Source of the DNA: Apiotrichum sp. Y4204
Lineage: Eukaryota; Basidiomycota; Tremellomycetes; Trichosporonales; Trichosporonaceae
DNA length: 64,000 nucleotides
Direction of reading: 5' to 3'
Assembly: GCA_025531455.1 (NCBI GenBank)
Contig: JAMYHL010000032.1
Span: forward strand, 62,001-126,000
Shown one piece after another: positions 1 through 11,629 of this stretch. Each line of letters opens with the position of its first letter. Position 1 is the stretch's first letter. The translations under genes and the position numbers were made by a program. A model generated the notes under the pieces. That model was not told where the DNA came from. It worked only from the letters and a program-made list of their open reading frames with translations, and made no database searches.

Positions 1-642
1 GTAGTCAGGTACCTTGTTCTGGCGTAGATTGTTGAGGGACCGTGGAGCGGGGACACTTGGCGGCTTGGGAGGGAGGTACTCCACGACAGGGTTGCCAAAT
101 GAGATCTCGACGAGATCGGGATGGCACGCGGGGTTGGTGTTGACCACGGGCTCCTGAAACAGTGTGTACGGGGAAGGGTCGGCAGGCTGAAAGTCTGGTG
201 GAGGAGGGAACGTTAACGTCTCGAGGTCAGCAAACGCTGAGCCCGGCTGTGAGCGGAGGGTGGAAAAGCCTGTGTGGTGCGCCTCGAGTGGTGGATTGGA
301 ATAGGTGTAGCTGGAGGAAGGATGGCGGTTGTGGGAAAATGAATCGTTGGAGAATGTCGGAGTCTTGAAGTGGTCCATCTGAATCATTGACGAGAAGGTT
401 TCCTCCATCTGTTCGTCTTCCTTCATTTGGCTCTGCGCGTCTGGTTCGGGTTCGGATTCTAATTCTGGTTCTGGTTCTGCCTGCAGTTTTGGTTCTGGTT
501 CTGGCTCTGGCTCGAGATCGGGTTCCAGCTCCAACGGATCAGATTCCTGCGGGCCACACGTCGTGATCACTTCCCAGGAGCCGTCGTGGCCATACGTGTC
601 GCGCGGCTCTTCTTCGGGTGGGATCCAGGTCGAGGAGGACAT
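1..642 (-). CDS. Glu/Pro-rich protein of unknown function, N-terminal part (runs off the window)
   Basis: The minus-strand frame is open from an ATG at 640-642 to base 1 and gives 214 residues with no stop, so the 3' part lies outside the window. The protein starts MSSSTWIPPEEEPRD. Residues about 40-70 form a low-complexity tract of alternating Glu and Pro, followed by an acidic Met/Glu segment and a Ser/Pro/Thr-rich region. I recognise no catalytic or DNA-binding motif in this portion. Such acidic, proline-rich N-termini are common in fungal regulatory proteins, but this is no more than a hint. The start is the first ATG of the frame. The CAG a few bases upstream could also be a 3' splice site, so an earlier exon cannot be excluded. 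Confidence 0.6.
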   Translation of the reverse strand, partial: MSSSTWIPPEEEPRDTYGHDGSWEVITTCGPQESDPLELEPDLEPEPEPEPKLQAEPEPELESEPEPDAQSQMKEDEQMEETFSSMIQMDHFKTPTFSNDSFSHNRHPSSSYTYSNPPLEAHHTGFSTLRSQPGSAFADLETLTFPPPPDFQPADPSPYTLFQEPVVNTNPACHPDLVEISFGNPVVEYLPPKPPSVPAPRSLNNLRQNKVPDY

Positions 643-1222
643 GGTGAATGTCAGGAGCTGAAAGGGAAGGAAGGTGGGGTGAGGACTCCCACCACGGGCG
701 GTGGGATGACGAGGTGAGGAAGGTGAGTGCTGCAGTCACGGAGAATGAGCAGATGTGAAAGAGTAAGTAGGAGAAAGGACAAGTGGGGGACAGCATGATA
801 GATATCACTGGCCACTGATGGGTGCGTGTTGCTGGACAGCTTGGCAGAAGGTGCTCGTGCCACCTGCCTCGCGGCTGTGACGCCGACACCAACGCGACTG
901 ATGGCACCCAACCCCCTTTCCAATCACTGCTCCGCACCGATACTCCCACCCCATCCTTACCCACCGCACGCGTCCGATTCCTGCACTGTGGTCGCCGTTC
1001 GCGCCGGGTCTTGCAGGACTCACTCGATTGACGAAACTGGACCACCTCCACATTCCGCACATCCTCCACATCAAATTAAGCTTCTCACACACTCCCACCA
1101 AACGCGTCTGGGATCGTCGGAATGTGTGCGCCGCGGTTTTCCACGTTTGTGCGCGCACCAGGCAGCCGCTCACGACATTCTCGCCCCCAAAAAGTCGCGC
1201 TACCTTACAAGTATCGCTGCTT
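643..1222. other. Intergenic region, no gene seen
   Basis: This stretch lies between the partial Glu/Pro-rich gene, for which it is the likely promoter, and the first tRNA-Lys gene. Its ORFs are short, overlap on both strands and resemble nothing. A run of T on the tRNA sense strand near 1190 may be the Pol III terminator of the tRNA-Lys gene. Confidence 0.4.
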
Positions 1223-1305
1223 AGCCTCGTATGGGGCTCGAACCCATGACATTTTGATATCTTAGTAGTAAGAGTCAAACTATCTACCGACTGATATAAC
1301 GAGGC
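1223..1305 (-). tRNA. tRNA-Lys(CUU), copy 1, with a 10-nt intron
   Basis: The minus strand folds as a full cloverleaf: acceptor GCCTCGT/ACGAGGC, D stem TATC/GATA, anticodon stem TTTGA/TCAAA and T arm ATGGG-TTCGAGC-CCCAT. The anticodon loop reads C-U-CUU-A, giving anticodon CUU (Lys). A 10-nt intron CTACTAAGAT sits in the canonical place after base 37. The mature sequence is 73 nt with U as discriminator base. Four more copies with the same mature sequence lie in this window. Confidence 0.95.
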
Positions 1306-1684
1306 TTCGACGGAAGCGAAAAATCGCGGTCGGGGTCGTCTGCGAGCCCTCCAGGATAGATCGATGTCGACGGTGATGACGCTGACAGTTTGAGATACTG
1401 ACTACTAGTCTGTCCTTGTTCACTCATCTTCTGTGGACTGAGAGCGTCCCATTGAGTCGCAGCTGACAAGGGTGACGATCTGGCTCTATTGCGCCATGCC
1501 GACTCTCATGCAGTTTGGGGGAACTCGCGGACAAACAACACTTGCGACTCTGTGTCGCCACAGTCTTTGCAACCAAGGCGATATGAACTCAATGTCACAG
1601 CCCTCGCGCTCGATACGCTCGATCTCCTGTCGCGCCTGTCATCGAGTGAGAAAAAGCAACACCGAATCTCGCGATCCAGCAGGT
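1306..1684. other. Spacer between two tRNA genes
   Basis: This stretch separates tRNA-Lys copy 1 from tRNA-Tyr; both are on the minus strand. I see no convincing protein gene. It should contain the trailer of tRNA-Tyr and the leader of tRNA-Lys. Confidence 0.4.
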
Positions 1685-1770
1685 TCTCCCAACCCTGATT
1701 CGAACAGGGGACCGACGGATTTGCAGTTAACCATTACAGTCCGGCGCTCTACCAACTGAGCTATTGAGAG
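1685..1770 (-). tRNA. tRNA-Tyr(GUA) with a 13-nt intron
   Basis: The minus strand gives acceptor CTCTCAA/TTGGGAG with discriminator A, D stem GCTC/GAGC and T arm CCCTG-TTCGAAT-CAGGG. The anticodon loop is C-T-GTA-A, followed by the intron TGGTTAACTGCAA and base A38. The anticodon stem CCGGA/TCCGT has one mismatch at its outer pair (27-43). Mature length is 73 nt. Eukaryotic tRNA-Tyr genes nearly always carry such an intron, and the CTCTC start is shared with yeast tRNA-Tyr. Confidence 0.93.
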
Positions 1771-3285
1771 GCTCGGAACCGGCGTCGAGAGGCACCTCCG
1801 CGGGCGCGCCGTCGGTGCCGATCTGTTGGAGGGTCGACAGTCCGGGGGTGGCTGAGGATGAGAAAAAAGGGTGGATGTGAGAGCAAGGAGTGTCGCGTTG
1901 TTATTAATTTTCGGGAGGACTAGATGATGGTGAGGAACGCAGAGTGAGTAACGTGAAAGTGAATTGTGTCGGTTCCGAACTGTCACCAAGGGTGATCCCG
2001 TTGGAATGTGCGAGATCTGGAGAACCTTTGTGGGATGAGCAAAAGGCACCGCACGCAGCGCCTAATCAGCGCCTAATGGTGATGGAGCCCAGATGGCAAA
2101 CCACGACGAGGAATGCGTGTTGGATGACGTTGAGCTGCTGGATCTGCCATCCGCGGAATGAGATGTGCCAATGTCCGTCATCGATTAGATACGGAGGATG
2201 GTGTCTAGAGTAACTGCACTGATCTCGGCCAGTTGAGCTCACAGTATCAGATTAGGTGAATCAAAATCTGCCAACGGACGTGTCCGATCTGCCAACGAAG
2301 TGCGCCATCAGCGTCACTGATGGCGACAGACGAAATATGATACTGGTCATACTGCGGTGGAGCCGATCATTGTCGTAGGGTTACCAGTCGGCAGCGAACA
2401 GTAACCTGGTGGCGCTGGATTGCCTTGATGTAGCCGGCGTTTTGCCTGGTGGGCGTGCACATCTCCCAGCTCGTCATCCAGCGTACAGAGCTCCACCATC
2501 GCTTGATCGTGCCTATCTGCTCAGAGTGTTTAGACTCTAGTTTCTCAGTATGACGCTCGCCGTGACGCGGTCGGAGGGGATTTCCACTTGCACTCCACTC
2601 TGGTAAGATTTGACTTCTCTCTCTTGGCAGGAGAAATTCGCCACCAAAATGAATTCGCCACATTCAGAGCACGAGCTTGATCAGCACGATCAGCGTGATT
2701 AGCCCATTGTTTTGATGCTGCTATTAGGCGCTCGAGCCTCGGCCCCCCATCAAACCTATCAATCGGTAAGCTGTTACGGCAGGAATTAGGGGCTGTTGAC
2801 AAGGTTGACGTTGACTGGAGAGCCCGAGGGATCCCGCACAGGAACTCTGGTTTAGCGAAGTGTACGAAGTGTTACCAGAAGGCGGTTTCGCGCGGGGTTC
2901 ACGCGAGAAATATGCCACCAACCGTCTTAGGCGAGCCTTTGCCGTCGTTCACGCGCAGTGTGGCACAATTGCGTGCTTGATGCTCTTTGAGCACCTCATC
3001 GACATCACTCACCTCACCATTGCTCTTCCGTTGCTAACGCTGCGCTCACCATGCATTGCTGCTCGCTTGACGAGCAAGCACGCATACTGACAAGCCCTTA
3101 CTACTTGCTGACTGATCGAAGATGCAGACCATTGATATAAGAAGGAGAGGCAGGAGGGGCCATTCCGAATCCCCATCCTCAGCACATCATTCCTGAACCC
3201 CGCACTGGAGTCTTTCCGAACGCTACCAAGATCTTCGTGCCACACTAGATTAGCCCAGCCCTGCCACACTCCATATAGAAACACA
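1771..3285. other. Long intergenic region, no gene seen
   Basis: About 1.5 kb without a supportable gene. ORFs are under 100 codons, mutually overlapping and of odd composition. The decamer TCTGCCAACG occurs twice near 2270-2300. The last few hundred bases should hold the promoter and 5' leader of the dioxygenase gene. Confidence 0.4.
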
Positions 3286-4491
3286 ATGGCCCCAGTCACT
3301 CTCGGCCTGGCCCCGCAGGCTTTCCCTGCGGCCCCGCATGGCAAGCCCATCCTCTCGAGCGCGCCCTCCGCGCCGACACGGCCAAAGGTCCTCACCTCGG
3401 GCCAGCACGAGCCCCAGTTCAACCTCATCAAGCCGTACTCTGCCTTCCCGAAGGAGATCACCGGCCCGACCGTCTGGACCAAGGAGCAGTTCGAGGAGGA
3501 CCCATCCCTCTGGAAGCGCCGGTGGTCCGCCGAGCAGATCGCTCTTCTCGAGGAGGCGTACGCCGACTTTGAGGCCACCGGCCTCGCCCTCGCCGACATC
3601 ACCCGCGAGACCTTCCCCTTCCCGCAGGAGATCACCGAGTTCCTCCTCGAGATCCGCGAGTGGATCGTCAACAATGCTGGCTTCATCCTTATCCAGGGTC
3701 TTCCCGTCGACCAGTGGTCGGTCGAAAAGTCGTCCGCCATCTTCCTCGCCATCGGCACGATTCTCGGCGTGACCCTCTCGCAGAACGCAAAGGGCCACGT
3801 CCTGGGCCACGTCAAGGATCTCGGCAACGACCCGAACCAGATCGACAAGGTGCGCATCTACACGACCACCGCGCGCCAGTTCTTCCACACCGACATGTCG
3901 GACATTGTCGGTCTCCTCTGCCTCCGCCGCGCAAAGGAGGGCGGCGAGTCTGACGTCGCTTCTGCCCACGGTATCTGGAACACGCTGCAGCGCGAACGCC
4001 CCGATGTTGCCGAGCTCCTTGCCTCCCCCATCTGGTACTTCGACCGCAAGGGCGAGTTCTCCAAGGGCGAGAAGCCGTACCTTCGCAAGGCCATCTTCTA
4101 CTACCACGACGGCAAGGTAGTGTCGCAGTACGACCCGTACTATGTCAAGTCGACTGGGCGCTTCGTCGAGGCTGGCCTCATCCCCGCCATGACCGACGCG
4201 CAGAAGGAGGCGATCGAGGTCCTCGAGCAGACCGCCCAGCGCCTCGCCCTCCACATGGTCCTCCAGGTCGGCGACATCCAGTTCTGCGGCGAGACCCACA
4301 ACTTCCACGCCCGCACTGCCTACACCGACCACCTCCCCCCGCTTCCCCGCCGCCACCTCCTCCGCCTCTGGCTCGCAACCCCCGAGGCCGAGGGAGGCTG
4401 GAAGCGCCCCTGCCCCGACAGCGCCCACCCCAAGCGCAGTGGCGTCCAGGTCGACGACCAGGTCGAGACCTGCCCGCTGGACGCCGAGTAG
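3286..4491 (+). CDS. TauD/TfdA-family Fe(II)/2-oxoglutarate-dependent dioxygenase
   Basis: A single uninterrupted 401-codon frame begins at an ATG in good context (acacaATGg). The protein fits the TauD/TfdA (clavaminate-synthase-like) fold, whose members oxidise small substrates such as taurine, sulfonates or carboxylates while decarboxylating 2-oxoglutarate. The iron-binding facial triad is visible as H201-T-D203 (FFHTDMSD) and distal H341 in NFHARTAY. The 2-oxoglutarate-binding Arg is among R356-R360 in PRRHLLRLWL. There is no signal peptide, so the protein is probably cytosolic. The substrate cannot be told from sequence. The gene has no intron although most long genes here have several, which could reflect intron loss or past transfer. 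A 392-codon frame on the opposite strand is a codon-bias shadow. Confidence 0.9.
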   Translation: MAPVTLGLAPQAFPAAPHGKPILSSAPSAPTRPKVLTSGQHEPQFNLIKPYSAFPKEITGPTVWTKEQFEEDPSLWKRRWSAEQIALLEEAYADFEATGLALADITRETFPFPQEITEFLLEIREWIVNNAGFILIQGLPVDQWSVEKSSAIFLAIGTILGVTLSQNAKGHVLGHVKDLGNDPNQIDKVRIYTTTARQFFHTDMSDIVGLLCLRRAKEGGESDVASAHGIWNTLQRERPDVAELLASPIWYFDRKGEFSKGEKPYLRKAIFYYHDGKVVSQYDPYYVKSTGRFVEAGLIPAMTDAQKEAIEVLEQTAQRLALHMVLQVGDIQFCGETHNFHARTAYTDHLPPLPRRHLLRLWLATPEAEGGWKRPCPDSAHPKRSGVQVDDQVETCPLDAE

Positions 4492-5024
4492 TGGAGTAGC
4501 CGCGGAGTACCATAGACACCAAAAGAGGTCAGAAGTTGTCGCATTATCACATTGTACATATTAATTAGATTGTAATGAAGTAATCTTGCATTTCCAACAG
4601 ACTCTAAGCAGCACATCATCAGAATGCTCCCCACAAAGCGCTGTGCGCTCATGTCATAGCGTCATGAGCTGCAATCCAAAGCAGTATGAGGTGCCATTTG
4701 CATTGATAACAGTGTCCGATCCGACTCGACGGCGGATATGGCTTTTCCGACGGCTTTCGGAAGGTACTGATTAGCTTGTGGCACCTTCAGCGCGGTGAGT
4801 GTTTTCTTGTCTGCCCACACCTACCCTCCTGGACCTTCATCAGATAAGGCCCGCCATGGAAAGCAACAAAATGCATTGCCGCAATGAAACGATCATCTAA
4901 AGAGCGTGTACGGTATGATTGGTAGTGAGCGTGGGCAAAAGGATGTGACAGCGCTGAAAGCCGCAGGACCAGCCCCGGTTATAAAGATAAGAGAATATCA
5001 CAAGCTCCGTCTCAGTCCACAGAT
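4492..5024. other. Convergent intergenic region
   Basis: This holds the 3' flanks of the dioxygenase gene (plus) and the DUF1996 gene (minus). The segment 4540-4580 is AT-rich with runs such as ACATATTAATTAG, as expected for 3' ends. No gene is seen. Confidence 0.45.
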
Positions 5025-6931
5025 TCAGGTAGAGCTGTGAGAGCGCGCACGCCTGCGCTTGCACTTGCGCGCTGGGCGGACGGGACGCGCAGGGTTGATG
5101 GGGTACGTATGGACGCCAGTGTTGTTGGCGACTTTGGAGCCTGAGCCCGGACTGCCGCCGTGACCGAAGTCGGAACTGTAGCCGTTGGGTTTGTCGTTGG
5201 CAGGAGCGATTGTGGTAGGAGACACGGGCGCCGCCACTGAGGCATTGCTGGCCGCGGCATTGGGAGTGTCATCAGTTGTGTTCGCGTTGACCGGGGCCTG
5301 GAACAGCAGGTCGGCCTTCGGAACGTCTGAGTTGTTGCCGATAACGGCAGGCAGATCGGGTGCGCTGGCGTTCTGGGAGGCGGAGGCGTCGACGGACGGG
5401 ATAGTGGTATTGGACGGGAGGAAAGTCTTGCTCTCAGCAGCAGGAAGACTCGCCGAGGTCGTCGTCGGGACACCGACCGCCGGACACGGGAGGTAACTTG
5501 GACCTCGGCACTGGAACGTGCGGTTGGCGCGCATCTCGAGAAAGCCTTTAGCGGCGGTTGCGACGTCGAGCTTGTTTGGCGGGAACATGGCGTCAAACGC
5601 GGCACCGAGAGACTGTGAAGCCAGCTCAGCAGGCTTCAACGGCTCCAACGAAAGCCATGTCCTCGCCCACTGCCCAAACGTCGGCTGAATTTTCTGGAAG
5701 CGGCCGACGACAGGCTCGATGGCGGACGCATTGTCGATACCGGGAAGGGCGACCGGGATGCTGAGGTATCCCGGGCCAGAGTACTGTGCAGTTGGCGAGA
5801 TAAATCCGGGGTCGGCGCCACCATCGCAGGGCGGCTTGTCGAGCGGCCCGTCCCAATCCCAACGCTCGTTGCATCCCGGCAGGCGGTCGAGGGCCTTGAC
5901 GAACCCGATCTCCTCGTCGGGAATCTGGCCCTGGTACCGACAGTTGTGGGTGTTGCCGTCTCTGATCGGCGAGAGGATGCCGTTGAATGCGCTGCACTTG
6001 TGGATCTCGTCACCGACGGCCGGGCAGTTGTCGATCGCGTTCTGAAGAACATTTTGGTCCCAGCCATTCACAAAGTCCGCGTGGAAGGTGAGGCCGGTTG
6101 TGTCCCCGTTGCTGAGGATGAGGTTGGCACCTGTCTTGCTCCACTGTTCCTTTTGCCACGTCTCGAGTTCCCATGTCACCTCGAAGATGAGTTGGGGATA
6201 CATGATCGGATGAGTGTTGGGGCACTGGTTTGAAGCGAGGCTCCAGATCGGGCCATCCACACCGGAATGCACCGCCCAGGTCATGTGCGAGAAGTGGTCG
6301 TCCGAGTCGAGCGACTGGTCCGCGAGGCCGCAGTTCGGAAACGTGACCATGGTGATGACGCGGTCAGGAGCCGAGGGGTGCATGGTGCCGTTCGGAATGT
6401 AGTGGCTCATTTCATCGCCTTCCGCGAAGCGATTCTCGACACCAAAGACCTTGATCGACCCGGGATCGCGGCGGTTCGCGTCGCCGGCAATCATGCGCAA
6501 ACCAGGCGGGAACGCATTGACCTTTGTTGAGCCCCCGTCGTTGTGGATTTTGTAGTAGATACGGTTGTAGCCCACCAGCGGCGAGTAGGTCCCGTTTGCG
6601 TTGATAAAGTACAGAAGCGGATGCCAGTAGTTGGACTTGTCCGCCTTGACGTAGACGGTCGTGCAGTCTGCCTGCTGCATTGTCTCGGGGGAGTTGAGGG
6701 CATCTGCGGAAGAAGTTAGCCCGGCATCCATCGAGATTTCCAGCACTTACTGCGAAAGTTGGAAGCGCCAACGACACCGTGGATGTGGCCACTGAGTCTA
6801 CCAGAGTGGGTGATGGGGTCTTGGCGCGAATACGTGAGATAGTCGCCGCGGAGGATAAAGCTGCGCGCAACTTCGGCACGGGCCCCGCCCAGCCCCGCGA
6901 GGACCACAGCGAGAAGGAGTGTGGTCTTCAT
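5025..6931 (-). CDS. Secreted DUF1996-domain protein
   Basis: Two exons, 6751-6931 and 5025-6703, flank a 47-nt intron (GTAAGT...CGCAG). They give 619 residues. Exon 1 encodes a signal peptide (MKTTLLLAVVLAGLGGARA) and the DUF1996 start including GHIHGVVGASNF, which matches the H-x-H-x-(V/I)-x-G-x-S-x-F signature of this fungal family. Exon 2 carries the rest of the domain, with conserved Cys residues and the segments WHPLLYF, FPNCG and DDHFSHMTW. After about residue 400 the protein becomes Ser/Thr/Asn/Pro-rich with several N-glycosylation sequons, and it ends in a very basic tail (PARKCKRRRARS). The family is extracellular or wall-associated; its molecular function is unknown to me. No GPI signal or C-terminal membrane segment is visible. 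Confidence 0.88.
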
Positions 6932-8726
6932 TACTAAAGAGTGTTCCGTGCCGGCACGGAGGTTAGGTGAAGGTGGAGTAGGCGCAGTAAGGTGGGTAGT
7001 CGTCTGGAGAAGGAAACCTCATCGCCTCCCATAGATCTATATATTTTCAGAGCGAGAGGATGCCTGCAGCTACCTGTTTCCTCGAGGTGTTGTGTGTCCG
7101 GCGACGATCGCGGCCATAGCACGAGTGATGCTCGCACACGAGGGCACTGCAGCTGCCTCAAAGCTCGATGCCTCCTGCTGTCAATCAAGTTTCCTGTCAC
7201 GCCGCCAATCGCTGGCACGTCTTATGCCGTCCCTGGGTGGTATCTCGCAGTGACCGCTCATTTTTCAGTGGCCCCCAAAGTTGGAGTCACCGCACGATGT
7301 CGAGATGATCGGGGTCCTCTCTGTTCATCTGTTATGTGACTTGTACAGTACTGTACAGGTCGGTTCAGGCACCCGTCCGAGGTGCTCCCGATTCCGGATA
7401 TGCGAGCCGTGGCGCACAAGGCGGCAAGCCTCTCCTCAAGTTCTGGTATTCTGAGGATCTGGGGTCTTGCGGACCGTGATGCTGGGTGTTTTGCACTCGG
7501 CGCACTGGTAAATGGATTGGCGCAGTCGTGCGTTCTGTTACTCTGATCGTCTTCCGGGCCGCCACTGTTGTCAGTTGCTTCTGACTGGGAAGCGTAAGGA
7601 GTAGGCGAAAGGTGTCCACCCCACTCTTCAAAGAGACTCTCAGGCCTTCGCCTCCCCTTGCGTATATCACGTCTGAAGCTCCGCTTGGCTACTCCACGGG
7701 CCGTCCTCGGGGTCTGGCGGAGCCTGTGAAAGCTGTAGACGGGCGAAAGGACGTTCGAGCCAAGCAATACCACGGGCACTCGTACTAGACACATCCGCGC
7801 ATCGAACCTGGAAGTCTGGAAGCTTGAGAAGAGCATGAATAGACATGCTAAGAGTTTTGCGCCAAATACAAAGCACTCACAGAGTGAAATTGCCTTTGCA
7901 CAGAGACCCGGCGTCGGTCCTTCTCTGAGGGAGGTCAGTGCGCAGCAGCGTTCAGCAAACAAGAACTAGCCCCATTCTCTGTGTTCTTGAGAAGTTGCTA
8001 CCCAGCTCAGACTTAAAACGATCCTCCATATGGCCGCCATCGAGCCATCAGGCTTTGGCCAGGTGGCCGACTCTCCTGCTGATCTGTCAAGCTGTCAAGC
8101 TGTTCTGTCGATCCGTCGATCGTTCCGTCGTTACATGATTGCTCATCCCTGTCGATCCCACACGTACCGATCAACGATACCCCTCCCGTCGCACCTCCTT
8201 CGCCACGCAATCAGTTCATTTTTTCGCTTACCGCTCGTTCCGGGTGAAGTGGTAGGCGATGATAGGCGACTGCCTTGGGATAGGAGTGTTGCAGCGCCGG
8301 AAACGCTTCACCACAGACCTCGATCGCCGAACTCTGTCCTTTCAAGCACACAAGACCTCCAGCGGAGCGGAGTGTCTTGTTCCAGGCCGTCAGTGCGTAA
8401 CCCCCTCATCTGACACTGTGCGGAGGACTGTGCGGAGTTTTGCTCACGTTATCGTGAACTTGAACGAGGATCAAGGCGAGAAGCGAATGTCATCTAGTTC
8501 CCGGCACCCATCGCTCGCAGAATTGTCAAGGTCGGCCAATACGCATTCGATATGTGGTTCTTATCAAAACCAAGACATGACCGTAGTTGAACACAGCTTC
8601 AAATCGGTTGTCCCAGTAGGAACGCGGCTTGACGTCATGTTCGACCAGGTGACCGCCGCATGAATATATAACGGGCGAGACTGAAGGACAATCTCTGCCT
8701 TGTCAACATCGTCAGCCTGTTCAGTC
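6932..8726. other. Intergenic region with a perfect GTAC palindrome
   Basis: This 1.8-kb stretch includes the promoter of the DUF1996 gene and, near 8660, a TATA-like element (GAATATATAAC) in front of the next gene. A 234-codon minus-strand frame at 7258-7962 resembles nothing I know and overlaps other frames. I do not call it a gene. Confidence 0.4.
7342..7357. repeat. Perfect 16-bp palindrome TGTACAGTACTGTACA
   Basis: The 16 bases equal their own reverse complement. The site is intergenic, about 400 bp upstream of the DUF1996 start. It contains the octamer TACTGTAC in both orientations, and that octamer recurs in other gene-free parts of the window. Its role is unknown; it may be a dimeric protein-binding site. 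Confidence 0.6.
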
Positions 8727-9240
8727 ATGTCAAGTACGCCTCGCCCCACTCCGAGCTGACGGGGCAGGCAATCGGCACTCGTGGAGCGGCGTCTTTTCGC
8801 GCTTCTTCCACCGTCCAGACGCGTCCGAGGACGCGGAGCTCTCCGAGCTCACCACGACCGCCGGGGTGTCGCCGAAGCTTGCGCGCAAGTGCCTGTCCAA
8901 AAGCGGGGGAGACATGGCGCGGGCGCGCGAGCTGGCCCGGCATGAGGCGCATGGCAACATCGCACAGGCGGACTGTGTTGAGTGTACGCGGAATCGGCGG
9001 CGGGAAGCGGCGAGAGCGCGCCAGCGGGAGAGCGAGGAGCGCGCCGCAAGTCGGCAGATCATGGAGTCGCCTACTGAGGTCGAGCGGCGTGACAGGGAAC
9101 GCGAATACCTGGTCCAATCTGCCTCGTTCACCAAGGAGGAGATGAAGGCGGAGATGCTCAAGGCCGCCGAGGAGAAGCGCGCCAGGCAGGGATCGTCAAA
9201 CCTGTCCGCTATCGGGGCAGGCTTGGGAGGAGCGGGGTAG
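8727..9240 (+). CDS. Small charged protein of unknown function
   Basis: The proposed model has a 7-nt first exon (8727-8733), a 34-nt intron (8734-8767; GTACGC, branch CTGAC, CAG) and a second exon to the stop at 9240, giving 159 residues. The intron joins an ATG to a frame that would otherwise lack a start. Introns of 34 nt also occur in the neighbouring Old Yellow Enzyme gene. The protein begins MSSNRHSWSGVFSRFF. Its centre (about residues 70-140) is rich in Arg, Glu and Ala and probably helical or coiled-coil, and it has two Cys as CVEC. A TATA-like element lies about 65 bp upstream. No family is recognised. If the tiny first exon is wrong, translation could start downstream. Confidence 0.55.
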
Positions 9241-10099
9241 CTCTTTCCACGACTGTATGTATGCGTTGATCCGTCAAGACGCGGTCCCGGAGATGATGAG
9301 GAAGGGCACTTCCTTGGCTGATATGGCGTATGTTGTGCCCGGCGTCTAGCGACTATTCGGCCTTTTTTGGGCGGCTTCACAAGAAGGAACTCCAAGAAGA
9401 AAGACGATTTCCCGAGGATTCAGTTGAGGTTGACATGTCGTGCTGCAACGACTCTGACGATAGTCAGACATGTCCATGGATCCACCTCTCTTGCATCAGT
9501 CATTCAATGTCGCCGACGATCGCGTCGAGTGCATTGCTCAAGTCATCACGGGCGCCGACCAGGCAGTTGTGCGCGCGGGGTGCGCGGCTGAGGCCTTTCG
9601 CCAAGGCTACATGTGACGTCGGCCTCGTCCGCACGAGACCGCGTCCCAGCAGCATATGCATAATTGAGGCATGCCCGTCGGGCTCGCTTGACCAAACGAG
9701 GCGGAGAATGTGGAGGTGAGGAAATATTTCGGTTACGGTCTTGAGGTAACAACCAGATGTCTTCGACGTGATTAGCACTGAGGGCTGCTTGTCTCAGAAC
9801 ACAATGCACGCGAGGATGCGAGGGTCGAGGGTCGGCCTTGCTTTGCTCAGCAGAGCGAGATGTGATTTCCCTTCCCAAGGCAAGAGATGAATCAGCAGTG
9901 GTTGTTGAGAACCAAAAGCAAAGCGAGCATGATTTTTGTTGATGAGCCGGCTATCACCGGCCCACGACCCAAAATGTTGATGGGGTTTGATAAGCCACAA
10001 TTTGCCGTGCTACATTAATTAGCTTGCATCTCGACCCCCCCATCTCGCATCTCTCTGATCCTCTGACTCTTCGTCTCTCTCCATCGCTCCGTGCACAGT
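9241..10099. other. Intergenic region, no gene seen
   Basis: This holds the 3' flank of the small charged protein gene and the promoter of the Old Yellow Enzyme gene. The last 80 bp before the ATG are CT-rich, like a typical fungal 5' leader. Frames here are short and overlapping. Confidence 0.4.
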
Positions 10100-11430
<1,331 letters not shown>

Positions 11431-11629
11431 TATATCACTGGCAGGACCGGCGATCACTGGACACAATAGGTACTAGATGCGAACATTTCATATGCCCCGG
11501 CTAGTCGCACTGTTCACTCTGTCGAAGTCTGGTTTTTGTATCCAATTCATTACTGCTAACAACTGATCTCCTATCAAGACTTCTGATACCCCAACTTCCG
11601 TCGCAACCAACATACTTTCATCCTCATGC

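Noticed and set aside
3250..4428. 392-codon open frame opposite the dioxygenase
   Set aside because: Its composition (Gly/Val/Leu/Glu/Asp runs) is that of an antisense shadow; the sense strand has the full metal-binding triad.
7258..7962. 234-codon minus-strand frame
   Set aside because: No motif, no splice logic, Arg/Ser/Pro-rich composition like random frames, and overlapping frames of similar quality.
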